Under the pieces are notes generated by a model. The model did no database searches and was not told where the DNA came from. It was given only the letters and a program-made list of their open reading frames with translations. Positions 55,783-63,278 of a stretch of DNA of 64,000 bases are shown in pieces. The translations under genes and the position numbers were made by a program. The DNA is taken from positions 124,001-188,000 of the forward strand of contig SUXW01000001.1 in the NCBI GenBank assembly GCA_015060765.1, in the 5' to 3' direction. Source of the DNA: Bacteroides sp. (GTDB taxonomy: Bacteria; Bacteroidota; Bacteroidia; Bacteroidales; Bacteroidaceae). Each line of letters opens with the position of its first letter. Position 1 is the stretch's first letter.

Positions 55783-57354
55783 ATGGAAACAAAATTTATG
55801 GGAACATTGGATTGGGGAATCTTGATCGCTTATTTCCTCATTCTGATAGGCATTGGTATATGGGCTAGTACCAAACGTAAGAAAGGAAGCAGTTTGTTTT
55901 TGGCAGAAAACTCATTACGGTGGTATCATATTGGTTTTTCAATGTGGGGTACTAATGTGGGGCCTTCTATGTTGATAGCTTCGGCAAGTGCAGGCTTTAC
56001 AACGGGTATTGTATCAGGAAACTATGCATGGTATGCTTTTGTGTTCATTTGTTTGTTGGCATTTGTTTTTGCTCCCCGTTATTTGGGATCGCATATCACT
56101 ACGCTACCGGAGTTTATGGGACGTCGTTTTGGACAGTCTACACGTAATATCTTGGCATGGTATACCATTGTTACTGTCTTGATTTCATGGTTGGCCTTAA
56201 CTTTGTTTGCTGGTGGAATCCTCATTCGTCAGGTATTTGAAATTCCTATGTGGCAGTCGGCTTTGATTTTGCTGATTATCTCTGCATTCTTTACCATGTT
56301 GGGTGGTTTGAAGGCTGTGGCCTATACGAATGTGTATCAAATGTTATTGTTGATATTCGTTTCGGCTACTTTGACCATTGTCGGGTTTTATAAAGTTGGT
56401 GGCATTGAAGCATTGGCAGATAAAGTCCCAGCCGATTATTGGAATCTGTTCAAACCCAATGATGACGCAGCATTCCCGTGGTTGCCAATTGTACTCGGTT
56501 ATCCTATTATGGGAGTCTGGTTCTGGTGTACTGATCAGTCAATGGTTCAGCCAGTTCTTGCAGCCCGTAGTTTGAAAGAAGGGCAGTTGGGAGCTAACTT
56601 TACCGGTTGGCTGAAAATATTGGATGTCCCTTTGTATATCCTTCCGGGTATTTTGTGTCTGGCACTTTTCCCAGATTTGGCGAATCCTGATGAGGCATAT
56701 ATGACAATGGTAACCAATCTCTTTCCTGTAGGTATGGTAGGATTGGTGTTGGCGGTACTTACTGCGGCATTGGTCAGCACCATCGGCTCGGCTTTGAATG
56801 CACTCAGTACAGTATTTACCATGGATATTTATGTGAAGAAGTTCTGTCCCGAAGCTTCTACGCAAAAAATTATTCGTGTAGGACATGTGGTAACTGTTAT
56901 AGGAGCATTGATATCCGTCATGATAACCATTGCTATCGATAGTATTAAAGGATTGGACTTGTTCAATGTATTCCAATCGGTCCTTGGTTTCATCGCTCCT
57001 CCTATGGCTGCGGTATTCTTGTTCGGTGTATTCTGGAAACGGACTACAACAGCTGCAGCCAACATGGCTTTGACATTGGGAACTGTGTTTAGTATTGGGG
57101 TAGGTATTCTTTATTTATGGGTCTTCCCGGCAAGTGAATATCCTGGTTGGCCTCATTTCATGATGCTTTCGTTCTATCTGTTTATTGTTATAGGAATTGC
57201 AATGGTATTGGTCAGTTTGTTCGACAAATCTCCGCAAACGGATAATATGCATATCGAGGGCTTAAATGAAAAACCATCTCGATTGGTGGTCGGTTTATGG
57301 GTTGCTTTGATTGTAGTAATGATAGGCTTGTATTTGTTCTTTAACGGACATTGA
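55783..57354 (+). CDS. Sodium/solute symporter (SSS family)
   Basis: An inner-membrane transporter of 523 residues with about 13-14 hydrophobic segments. SSS features include an N-terminal GTLDWGILIAYFLILIGIGI, then NSLRWYHIGFSMWGTNVGPS and, later, LTAALVSTIGSALNALSTVF, close to SGLT-like sugar/inositol carriers. It starts 7 bases after the methyltransferase fusion and shares its direction, so it is the last gene of the unit. It probably imports the sugar or methylated compound that the upstream enzymes use; the substrate is not identifiable from sequence. Confidence 0.92.
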   Translation: METKFMGTLDWGILIAYFLILIGIGIWASTKRKKGSSLFLAENSLRWYHIGFSMWGTNVGPSMLIASASAGFTTGIVSGNYAWYAFVFICLLAFVFAPRYLGSHITTLPEFMGRRFGQSTRNILAWYTIVTVLISWLALTLFAGGILIRQVFEIPMWQSALILLIISAFFTMLGGLKAVAYTNVYQMLLLIFVSATLTIVGFYKVGGIEALADKVPADYWNLFKPNDDAAFPWLPIVLGYPIMGVWFWCTDQSMVQPVLAARSLKEGQLGANFTGWLKILDVPLYILPGILCLALFPDLANPDEAYMTMVTNLFPVGMVGLVLAVLTAALVSTIGSALNALSTVFTMDIYVKKFCPEASTQKIIRVGHVVTVIGALISVMITIAIDSIKGLDLFNVFQSVLGFIAPPMAAVFLFGVFWKRTTTAAANMALTLGTVFSIGVGILYLWVFPASEYPGWPHFMMLSFYLFIVIGIAMVLVSLFDKSPQTDNMHIEGLNEKPSRLVVGLWVALIVVMIGLYLFFNGH

Positions 57355-57358
57355 TGAA

Positions 57359-58048
57359 TCAGTGCTTCCGTTTTTTGCGGCGGAAGCACTGTTCAAAAGT
57401 ACATAGGCCGCAAGTATATTCCATTTTTTTGACATCAGTACCTAATCCGATGATTCCACTGACCGATTTGATGGGAAGCATCAGACTGGAGGCAGTAAGA
57501 CGGATACCACAAGGTTGGAATACTGGAAAAATGGAAAAGAATTTTTGTTGTTCGGAAACATGCCACCCGCAGTAGCCTGGGCTGAAACGGTTGGTATGTT
57601 TCCATTTTTTTTGTATCAGTTCTTTTTCTAATGTTTCTTCCATTAAATCGGCAGTCTTTTCAGCAAGAATACTTCCCAATGCATCGGCTATATAGATTTT
57701 TACCATGTCTCCTTCTTTCTTCAAACGTTCTTGATATTCTTCAAATGCTTGTCCGACGGTAGCTGTGAAGAAAGCGTATGCTTCCGAACCTCTTAATTGG
57801 CGACTGATAATTTTTCCTATCTGAAAATTTGTTTCTTTTATAGTTAGTGTTTCCTTCTCGTTGTCTAATTCTCCTTCTGCAATAAAAAAAGAAAAAGCAG
57901 GATGTGCCCATCCTCTTACTTCACGAATGACGGATACCGATTCGGCTATGGTCATTGGGTCGGGAGTAGTATCGCCATATCCCATGGCCTCATACAACTC
58001 TGTTAGATTGAAACGCAAGTCTTCAAAACGAACGGTGTATTCACGCAT
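57359..58048 (-). CDS. Stand-alone methionine-synthase reactivation (B12-dependent activation) domain
   Basis: A 229-residue protein resembling the C-terminal AdoMet-binding domain of MetH, which re-methylates inactive Co(II)-cobalamin. Typical stretches are IADALGSILAEKTADLMEE, RFSPGYCGW (the R-x-x-x-G-Y AdoMet site) and LPIKSVSGIIGL. A cysteine-rich tail CGLCTFEQC ends the protein. It overlaps the upstream URO-D gene by 8 bases and so is coupled to it. The fusion methyltransferase across the convergent junction lacks this very domain, so this protein is its likely reactivator. Its 3' end, including the stop, lies in a hairpin shared with the convergent symporter gene. Confidence 0.88.
   Translation of the reverse strand: MREYTVRFEDLRFNLTELYEAMGYGDTTPDPMTIAESVSVIREVRGWAHPAFSFFIAEGELDNEKETLTIKETNFQIGKIISRQLRGSEAYAFFTATVGQAFEEYQERLKKEGDMVKIYIADALGSILAEKTADLMEETLEKELIQKKWKHTNRFSPGYCGWHVSEQQKFFSIFPVFQPCGIRLTASSLMLPIKSVSGIIGLGTDVKKMEYTCGLCTFEQCFRRKKRKH
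57360..57391. terminator. Hairpin at the convergent symporter/activation-domain junction
   Basis: CAGTGCTTCCG (57360-57370) pairs with CGGAAGCACTG (57381-57391). It starts 6 bases after the symporter stop and covers the last codons of the activation-domain gene on the minus strand, so the coding end doubles as a terminator stem. No long T run follows it on the plus strand. Confidence 0.55.
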
Positions 58049-59051
58049 GGTTGAACTCGTTTAATGCTGCATAAAAGGCATCAATGTTTTCGAATGGAGT
58101 TTGCGGTGGAATGTCGCAACCACTGGAAAGTATGAAGTTTGGATACTTGCGTGTGGCATTCAGCAAATCCAACATGGCTTGTTTGATCGTTTCCGGACTG
58201 CTCATCTTGAAAATGCTCACAGGGTCCAAATTACCCATAACCAAAGCGTCCGATGGCATTTGTTCCAATACTTCTACCATATCAATCTTGTTCCCAAGGT
58301 GATAAGCCGACGCACCGCTGGCAATCATGGCTTGCGTACAGTTGCCTGTATTGCCGCAATTATGAAGAATTACTGTAAAGTACTCGTCTTCCACTTTCTC
58401 TATGATTTCTTTTACGAAAATGGAAGAGAACTCTCGACAATCACTGTCCGAAAGCAGTCCGGCAGCAGGCTCTGCCATCATGACTCCTTGTACACCGGTG
58501 GCTTTCAATGCCAGACAGTAACGGATGATAAAGTCGGTGCACTTGCGGAGCAATAAACGTGCAGCTTCAGGATTCAAATAGAGCAGCATCATAATCTCCG
58601 ACATGTCGTATAGTCGTCCGGCCAACGAATAAGGACCAATGCAACCGGCCAAAATGGGACGGTCTGTAATGTGTTGTGCTGCCAAATAATTCGCTTTTAG
58701 GTATTCGCGGATACGTCCTTTTTTCATGGAGGGTATTTCCAAGGCTTCGATATCGGCTTCGCATTTTAATAGGCGACCAGTGACACTGGGGACTTCATCT
58801 TCGGGGAACACAATTTCCGATCCGAAACATTCGGCTTCTACGGTGAGATCCATGATGACAGTTGCCGCTTTTGCCGGATACTTTTGGCATAAAGCTTTAA
58901 TGGCCTCGAAATGTATTTCTCCATTGCTGACAGCATCGTATACGGTTTTACCAGTCAATTCAATACCGGGATGTGTCATGATGGGTATAGCAGTCACCTC
59001 TTTTTGACGGATGATCTCTGCCGCCCATTCTTTCATATTTATTTTCTTCAT
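58041..59051 (-). CDS. MtaA/MtbA-like corrinoid methyltransferase (URO-D superfamily)
   Basis: A 336-residue cytoplasmic protein of the uroporphyrinogen-decarboxylase superfamily. It carries the zinc set of corrinoid:thiol methyltransferases: H230-N-C232 (ILHNCGNTG) and C312 in SSGCDIPPQTP. This set is absent from true heme-pathway HemE enzymes. It therefore more likely moves a methyl group to or from a corrinoid protein than decarboxylates porphyrin. It is co-transcribed with the reactivation-domain gene (8-base overlap), and it faces the corrinoid fusion gene. The methyl acceptor or donor is unknown. An ATG four codons in is an alternative start. Confidence 0.9.
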   Translation of the reverse strand: MKKINMKEWAAEIIRQKEVTAIPIMTHPGIELTGKTVYDAVSNGEIHFEAIKALCQKYPAKAATVIMDLTVEAECFGSEIVFPEDEVPSVTGRLLKCEADIEALEIPSMKKGRIREYLKANYLAAQHITDRPILAGCIGPYSLAGRLYDMSEIMMLLYLNPEAARLLLRKCTDFIIRYCLALKATGVQGVMMAEPAAGLLSDSDCREFSSIFVKEIIEKVEDEYFTVILHNCGNTGNCTQAMIASGASAYHLGNKIDMVEVLEQMPSDALVMGNLDPVSIFKMSSPETIKQAMLDLLNATRKYPNFILSSGCDIPPQTPFENIDAFYAALNEFNHA

Positions 59052-59143
59052 TTTTGCTCCTATTTTCTATCTGTAAAGATACGGTTTATTCATAACATTC
59101 AATAAAAAATGCTCGAAAAAATGGAGGAAGGGGCATTTTTCTT

Positions 59144-59151
59144 TATCTTTG
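59144..59151 (+). promoter_or_regulatory. Predicted -7 box for the DUF1573 gene and meaB
   Basis: TATCTTTG is a perfect TAnnTTTG box 34 bases before the start codon. No TTTG -33 box was found. A minus-strand TATCTTTA at about 59073-59080 could serve the divergent URO-D gene. Confidence 0.5.
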
Positions 59152-59185
59152 TTTCGTCTAAATAAATAAAGGAACTAAAAAACGC

Positions 59186-60256
59186 ATGAAATATATTTTG
59201 ATGATATGTTTTTGGATGTCTATAACCTTAGTTGGCATTCAAGCACAACCTCGGGTGGAATTTAATAAAAAGACGCACGATTTTGGAGCTGTATTATGGA
59301 AAAATCCCGTTACTGCTACTTTCCAGATAAGGAATATAGGCAACAAACCATTGGTTATTTCCAATGTGACTACCTCTTGCGGTTGCACGGATGCCCAATG
59401 GACTCAATCACCTATTGCGCCGGGCGCTGAAGGAATGATCACTTCCACTTTCGATGCTATGGCATTGGGACGTTTTCAAAAGACTATAGGTGTATATTGT
59501 AATGCCGATTATCGGCCTATTTATTTGACTCTTTGCGGGCAGGTTACAACGGATCCTCGTAAAGTGCTTCAATTGCCTTATCGCATTGGTGATATCAAAT
59601 TGGACAAGGATGCTATTGAATTTGATGATGCTAACAAAGGCGATCGGCCGTTTGTAGAATTGTTGGTGGCTAATGTATCCGGTCAACCTTATCCACCGGT
59701 ATTGATGCATCTTCCGCCTTATTTGAGTGCTGAAGCTACTCCCGATACGTTAGCGCATGAAGGTTATGGAAAAATCAAAGTAACATTGGATACAGAGAAA
59801 CTCCCTAAATTTGGGGTAACACAAGCTGTGGTTTATTTGTCCCGTTTCCTAGGCGATAAGGTAAGTGATGAAAATGCGATTCCTGTTTCGGCAGTACTGC
59901 TTCCTGATTTTAGTCGGCTAACCTCCGCTCAACTGCAAAATCCTCCTGTGATACATTTGTCGGCTACCCATTTGGATTTTGGTACTTTGGCTGTTAATGA
60001 AAAAAAGTCTCAGACAATTGTGATAAGTAATACGGGCAAACGTGATTTGGAAATCACCGATCTTCAAGTACTTGATGGATCGTTGGGCGTACATCTTAAA
60101 AAACGTGTGTTGAAGCCTGGTACAAGTACCAAATTGAAGATAACCGCTTATGGAAGACAATTTGAAGACCGTAAGCGTTCTCCTCGTATATTGATTATCA
60201 CCAATGATCCTAATCATCCAAAGCAAATTGTGAATGTAAGTGTAACTTCCAAATAA
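59186..60256 (+). CDS. DUF1573-domain exported protein
   Basis: A 356-residue protein with a signal peptide at about 1-20. Two immunoglobulin-like DUF1573 domains are visible. The first, at about 25-120, has FNKKTHDFGAVLW and TTSCGCTDAQW, with its Cys-Gly-Cys pair. The second, at about 255-355, has HLDFGTLAVNEKKSQTIVIS. It resembles ASH/MSP-like domains that mediate protein contacts in the periplasm. Function is unknown. It is followed after 7 bases by meaB and probably shares its transcript. Confidence 0.9.
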   Translation: MKYILMICFWMSITLVGIQAQPRVEFNKKTHDFGAVLWKNPVTATFQIRNIGNKPLVISNVTTSCGCTDAQWTQSPIAPGAEGMITSTFDAMALGRFQKTIGVYCNADYRPIYLTLCGQVTTDPRKVLQLPYRIGDIKLDKDAIEFDDANKGDRPFVELLVANVSGQPYPPVLMHLPPYLSAEATPDTLAHEGYGKIKVTLDTEKLPKFGVTQAVVYLSRFLGDKVSDENAIPVSAVLLPDFSRLTSAQLQNPPVIHLSATHLDFGTLAVNEKKSQTIVISNTGKRDLEITDLQVLDGSLGVHLKKRVLKPGTSTKLKITAYGRQFEDRKRSPRILIITNDPNHPKQIVNVSVTSK

Positions 60257-60263
60257 TGTAAGT

Positions 60264-61361
60264 ATGGAACACCCGGAAAATAGTGAAGAATACAAAGGAC
60301 TGACCGTTAATGCTGGTATTGAACAACCGTCTATCATTAATCCTTATTTGAAATTCCGTAAAAAACCTAAACGTCGTGAATTTACAGTAGGCGAGTATGT
60401 AGAAGGTATTTTGAACGGTAATGTTACCATACTTAGTCAGGCGGTTACTTTGGTGGAGAGCCTCAAGCCTGAACATCAAGCCTTGGCGCAGGAAGTCATA
60501 GAGAAATGTTTACCCCATTCAGGCCATTCGGTACGCATTGGTATCAGTGGTGTGCCGGGAGCTGGAAAGAGTACTTCTATCGATGCATTTGGTCTTTATG
60601 TATTGGAAAAAGGAGGTAAGTTGGCTGTGTTGGCTATTGACCCTAGTAGCGAACGAACCAAAGGAAGCATATTGGGTGATAAAACTCGCATGGAGAAACT
60701 GTCCGTACATCCCAAAGCATTCATTCGTCCCAGTCCTTCGGCCGGTTCGTTGGGAGGGGTAGCCCGTAAGACTCGTGAGACCATTATTCTATGCGAAGCA
60801 GCAGGTTTTGATAAAATATTTGTGGAAACAGTAGGTGTGGGACAGAGTGAAACAGCTGTACATTCCATGGTCGATTTTTTCTTGCTTATCCAATTGGCCG
60901 GTACAGGTGATGAACTTCAAGGCATTAAGCGAGGTATCATGGAGATGGCTGATGGTATTGTCATCAATAAAGCAGATGGGAACAACATAGAGAAAGCTAA
61001 ATTGGCCGCTTCTCATTTTCGCAATGCACTTCATCTGTTTCCAGTTCCTGATTCCGGATGGACACCTCAAGTACTAACTTATTCTGGTTTCTATGGTTTG
61101 GGCATTCAAGAAATTTGGGATATGATAGATCGATATTTCGTTTTTGTCAAACAAAACGGTTATTTTGAGTATCGTCGTAATGAACAAGCCAAATATTGGA
61201 TGTATGAGAGCATCAATGAGCATCTTCGTGATAGTTTTTACAACAATCCTACGATAGCTGCCATGTTGGTCGCTAAGGAACGGGAAGTGCTCGATGGACA
61301 GCTCACTTCTTTTGTCGCGGCTAAAAAATTACTCGACACTTATTATGGGTTACTAAAATAG
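60264..61361 (+). CDS. meaB: Methylmalonyl-CoA mutase-associated GTPase MeaB
   Basis: G3E-family GTPase that loads and protects adenosylcobalamin in methylmalonyl-CoA mutase. The 365-residue protein has the P-loop GVPGAGKST, switch region VETVGVGQSE, and NKADG for guanine recognition, with the MeaB C-terminal dimerisation helices. Length and motifs are normal. The mutase genes are not in the window. Its closeness to the corrinoid methyltransferase locus makes this a B12-rich neighbourhood, though shared regulation is not shown. Confidence 0.95.
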   Translation: MEHPENSEEYKGLTVNAGIEQPSIINPYLKFRKKPKRREFTVGEYVEGILNGNVTILSQAVTLVESLKPEHQALAQEVIEKCLPHSGHSVRIGISGVPGAGKSTSIDAFGLYVLEKGGKLAVLAIDPSSERTKGSILGDKTRMEKLSVHPKAFIRPSPSAGSLGGVARKTRETIILCEAAGFDKIFVETVGVGQSETAVHSMVDFFLLIQLAGTGDELQGIKRGIMEMADGIVINKADGNNIEKAKLAASHFRNALHLFPVPDSGWTPQVLTYSGFYGLGIQEIWDMIDRYFVFVKQNGYFEYRRNEQAKYWMYESINEHLRDSFYNNPTIAAMLVAKEREVLDGQLTSFVAAKKLLDTYYGLLK

Positions 61362-61412
61362 AATATTAATATGAATTAAGACAAAATATTGGTTTTACAT
61401 ATAAATATCTCA

Positions 61413-61420
61413 TACCTTTG
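61413..61420 (+). promoter_or_regulatory. Possible -7 box for the small exported protein
   Basis: TACCTTTG fits TAnnTTTG. It lies 17 bases before the ATG at 61437, so that ATG would have a very short leader; later ATGs would have a longer one. A TTGG at about 61389-61392 is a weak -33 candidate. Confidence 0.35.
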
Positions 61421-61436
61421 TATGAAAATTAGCAGT

Positions 61437-61796
61437 ATGGAATGTTTCAGGAATCATATCGTAATGAAAGTGACAACGATTTTATTGATGGTTGTTCTTC
61501 AGTTGGATATGCTTGATTATATTAAAGGACAAATTACCATACCTACACAAATATCTTCCGAGTTGGTCGTTCAAGATGCAGACGGTGTTGAAGAAGATGG
61601 CGACGATTCAAGTTTGTCACTTCAGAGAATAAGAAATTTAAAGAAAATCCGTACCCGTGTCTTGCATTGTACTCAAATTTGGTCTAAAGTGCCTGTTTTG
61701 GATGTAGAACGACACTATCCTTCTATTGTGCATGGCAAATGGACTCCGCAGGAACATAGCCCTTTGCTCACTTTATTCTGTATATTTAGAATTTAG
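61437..61796 (+). CDS. Hypothetical protein, possibly exported
   Basis: About 119 residues from the ATG at 61437; a frame back to 61389 and an ATG at 61464 are alternatives. A hydrophobic stretch VTTILLMVVLQLDML near the N-terminus could be a signal or anchor. An acidic patch ADGVEEDGDD follows, then a basic segment RIRNLKKIRTRVLH. I do not recognise a family. It lies alone between meaB and the CNNM gene with a possible promoter box upstream, and without it this would be a 530-base gap. Coding status is uncertain. Confidence 0.45.
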   Translation: MECFRNHIVMKVTTILLMVVLQLDMLDYIKGQITIPTQISSELVVQDADGVEEDGDDSSLSLQRIRNLKKIRTRVLHCTQIWSKVPVLDVERHYPSIVHGKWTPQEHSPLLTLFCIFRI

Positions 61797-61893
61797 CATT
61801 CTTTTTTGGACGATCAGGCCCGTTTTTCCCCTTGTTTTAATCATCATAGTATTTACACGCCGATGCCATATGGCATGGGTATAAAACATTTAT

Positions 61894-62940
61894 ATGGAAC
61901 TCGTTATATTTTATTTGTTGTTGGCACTTTCTGTGTCGTTTTTATGTTCGGTACTCGAAGCCGTCCTTTTATCTACTCCTATGCCCTTCATTACGATGAA
62001 AGAACAGGAAGGTGCTAAGAATGCTCCTTTGATGAAACGTTTGAAACAAGATATTGATAAACCTATTTCTGCTATTCTTTCATTGAATACTATTGCCCAT
62101 ACCGTTGGTTCTGCAGGTGTGGGTGCCGAAGCTGTCAAGGTATTTGGTGAAGTATATTTTGGTGTTATTTCTGCCGTATTGACTATTTTAATTCTTGTTA
62201 TATCGGAAATTATTCCCAAGACAGTTGGCTCTTATTATTGGAGACAATTGGCTATGCCTTCAGCTTCCGTTATACGTGCCATGATTATCATTTGTTATCC
62301 GTTGGTATGGCTTTCTGAATGGATTACTAAGTTGGTGGCTTCTAAAAAACAGCCCTTGTCTGTTAGTCGTGAGGAAGTTTCTGCCATGGTCAGCGTAGGA
62401 ACTCAAGAAGGTGTTTTTGAATCATCTGAGAATCAAATGATACAGAATTTATTCAAATTGAATAGTATTACACTTTTTGAAATCATGACTCCACGGACTG
62501 TGGCGATAACGGCTCCAGAGAAAACTAAACTAAAAGAATTTTATGCAAACCAAATGCATCGTATCTATTCGCGCATACCTGTGTATGATGATAATCCTGA
62601 TTTCATAACAGGATTTGTCTTAAAGCAGACTGTTCTTGAGGAATTGGCAGAAGATCATTTCAATAAAGAATTGAAAGATATCCGTCGACCTATTTTGGCT
62701 TATAATGAAGATGCGTTGGTAAGCGAAGTATGGGAAGAAATGTTGAAAAAAAAGGAGCATATTGCTCAAGTACAAAATGAATATGGGTGTTTTTTGGGAA
62801 TCGTTACGATGGAAGACATCATTGAAACTGTTATCGGACAAGAAATTGTAGATGAAAGCGATGCGGTAGTCGATTTGCAAGCCTATGCACGTGAAAAGTG
62901 GCAGCGTGCTCAGAAGTTCAAGAAAGTATTTAAATCCTAG
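61894..62940 (+). CDS. CNNM-domain/CBS membrane protein (hemolysin/CorB-like)
   Basis: A 348-residue membrane protein. An N-terminal CNNM domain of three to four membrane segments (about 1-180) contains SEIIPKTVGSYYW. A CBS pair follows (about 195-320), with FEIMTPRTVAITAPE and IVTMEDIIETVIG. It lacks the C-terminal CorC_HlyC domain, so it is shorter than typical YtfL/CorC proteins. The family is linked to Mg2+ or Na+ transport. The start at 61894 gives MELVIFYLLLAL. It is a single-gene unit. Confidence 0.9.
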   Translation: MELVIFYLLLALSVSFLCSVLEAVLLSTPMPFITMKEQEGAKNAPLMKRLKQDIDKPISAILSLNTIAHTVGSAGVGAEAVKVFGEVYFGVISAVLTILILVISEIIPKTVGSYYWRQLAMPSASVIRAMIIICYPLVWLSEWITKLVASKKQPLSVSREEVSAMVSVGTQEGVFESSENQMIQNLFKLNSITLFEIMTPRTVAITAPEKTKLKEFYANQMHRIYSRIPVYDDNPDFITGFVLKQTVLEELAEDHFNKELKDIRRPILAYNEDALVSEVWEEMLKKKEHIAQVQNEYGCFLGIVTMEDIIETVIGQEIVDESDAVVDLQAYAREKWQRAQKFKKVFKS

Positions 62941-62971
62941 TCATATTTTTTCTCAATCCAATAAAAATGCT

Positions 62972-62979
62972 TACTTTTG
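62972..62979 (+). promoter_or_regulatory. Predicted -7 box for the small membrane protein gene
   Basis: TACTTTTG fits TAnnTTTG about 44 bases before the start codon. A T run near 62947-62952 is at about the -33 distance but is not a clear TTTG. Confidence 0.4.
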
Positions 62980-63023
62980 CCGTATATCTATCATCGTTTA
63001 ATTAATTTATAAAACAAGTAATT

Positions 63024-63212
63024 ATGATTGCAACTATTATTTGGCTTATCGGTTTGATTCTTTGTATCAAAGCTGTATTGGAAATTTGGAAATGGGATGT
63101 GGATCCAGTAAAGAAATTGTTGGTGATTATCTTGCTCTTGATGTTGAGCTGGATTGGTCTCGTGGTTTATTATTTCTGGGGTCGTGAAAATCTTGCTAAA
63201 ATGTTGAAGTGA
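63024..63212 (+). CDS. Small two-helix membrane protein
   Basis: A 62-residue protein with two hydrophobic segments (about 2-18 and 30-52), joined by a short charged loop WKWDVDPVKK and ending YYFWGRENLAK. The layout resembles PLD-nuclease N-terminal-like small membrane proteins (W-x-x-x-Y-Y/W-F-x-G), but it is too short to assign. It has a promoter box upstream and a good terminator downstream, so it is likely real. Function is unknown. Confidence 0.75.
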   Translation: MIATIIWLIGLILCIKAVLEIWKWDVDPVKKLLVIILLLMLSWIGLVVYYFWGRENLAKMLK

Positions 63213-63228
63213 TAATCTTCTACAGAAT

Positions 63229-63258
63229 AAAAAAGCCAGGTGTTTGCCTGGCTTTTTT
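63229..63258. terminator. Bidirectional terminator before the SLC13 gene
   Basis: AAAAAAGCCAGG and CCTGGCTTTTTT form a stem with a 6-base loop. It is flanked by A and T runs and serves the small membrane protein gene and the convergent SLC13 gene. Confidence 0.88.
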
Positions 63259-63278
63259 ATTATATCTATTCGAATAGA

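Noticed and set aside
58041-59051. Heme-pathway uroporphyrinogen decarboxylase (hemE)
   Set aside because: It has the His-x-Cys and distal Cys zinc set of MtaA/MtbA-type methyltransferases and is coupled to a B12 reactivation gene, so heme synthesis is unlikely.
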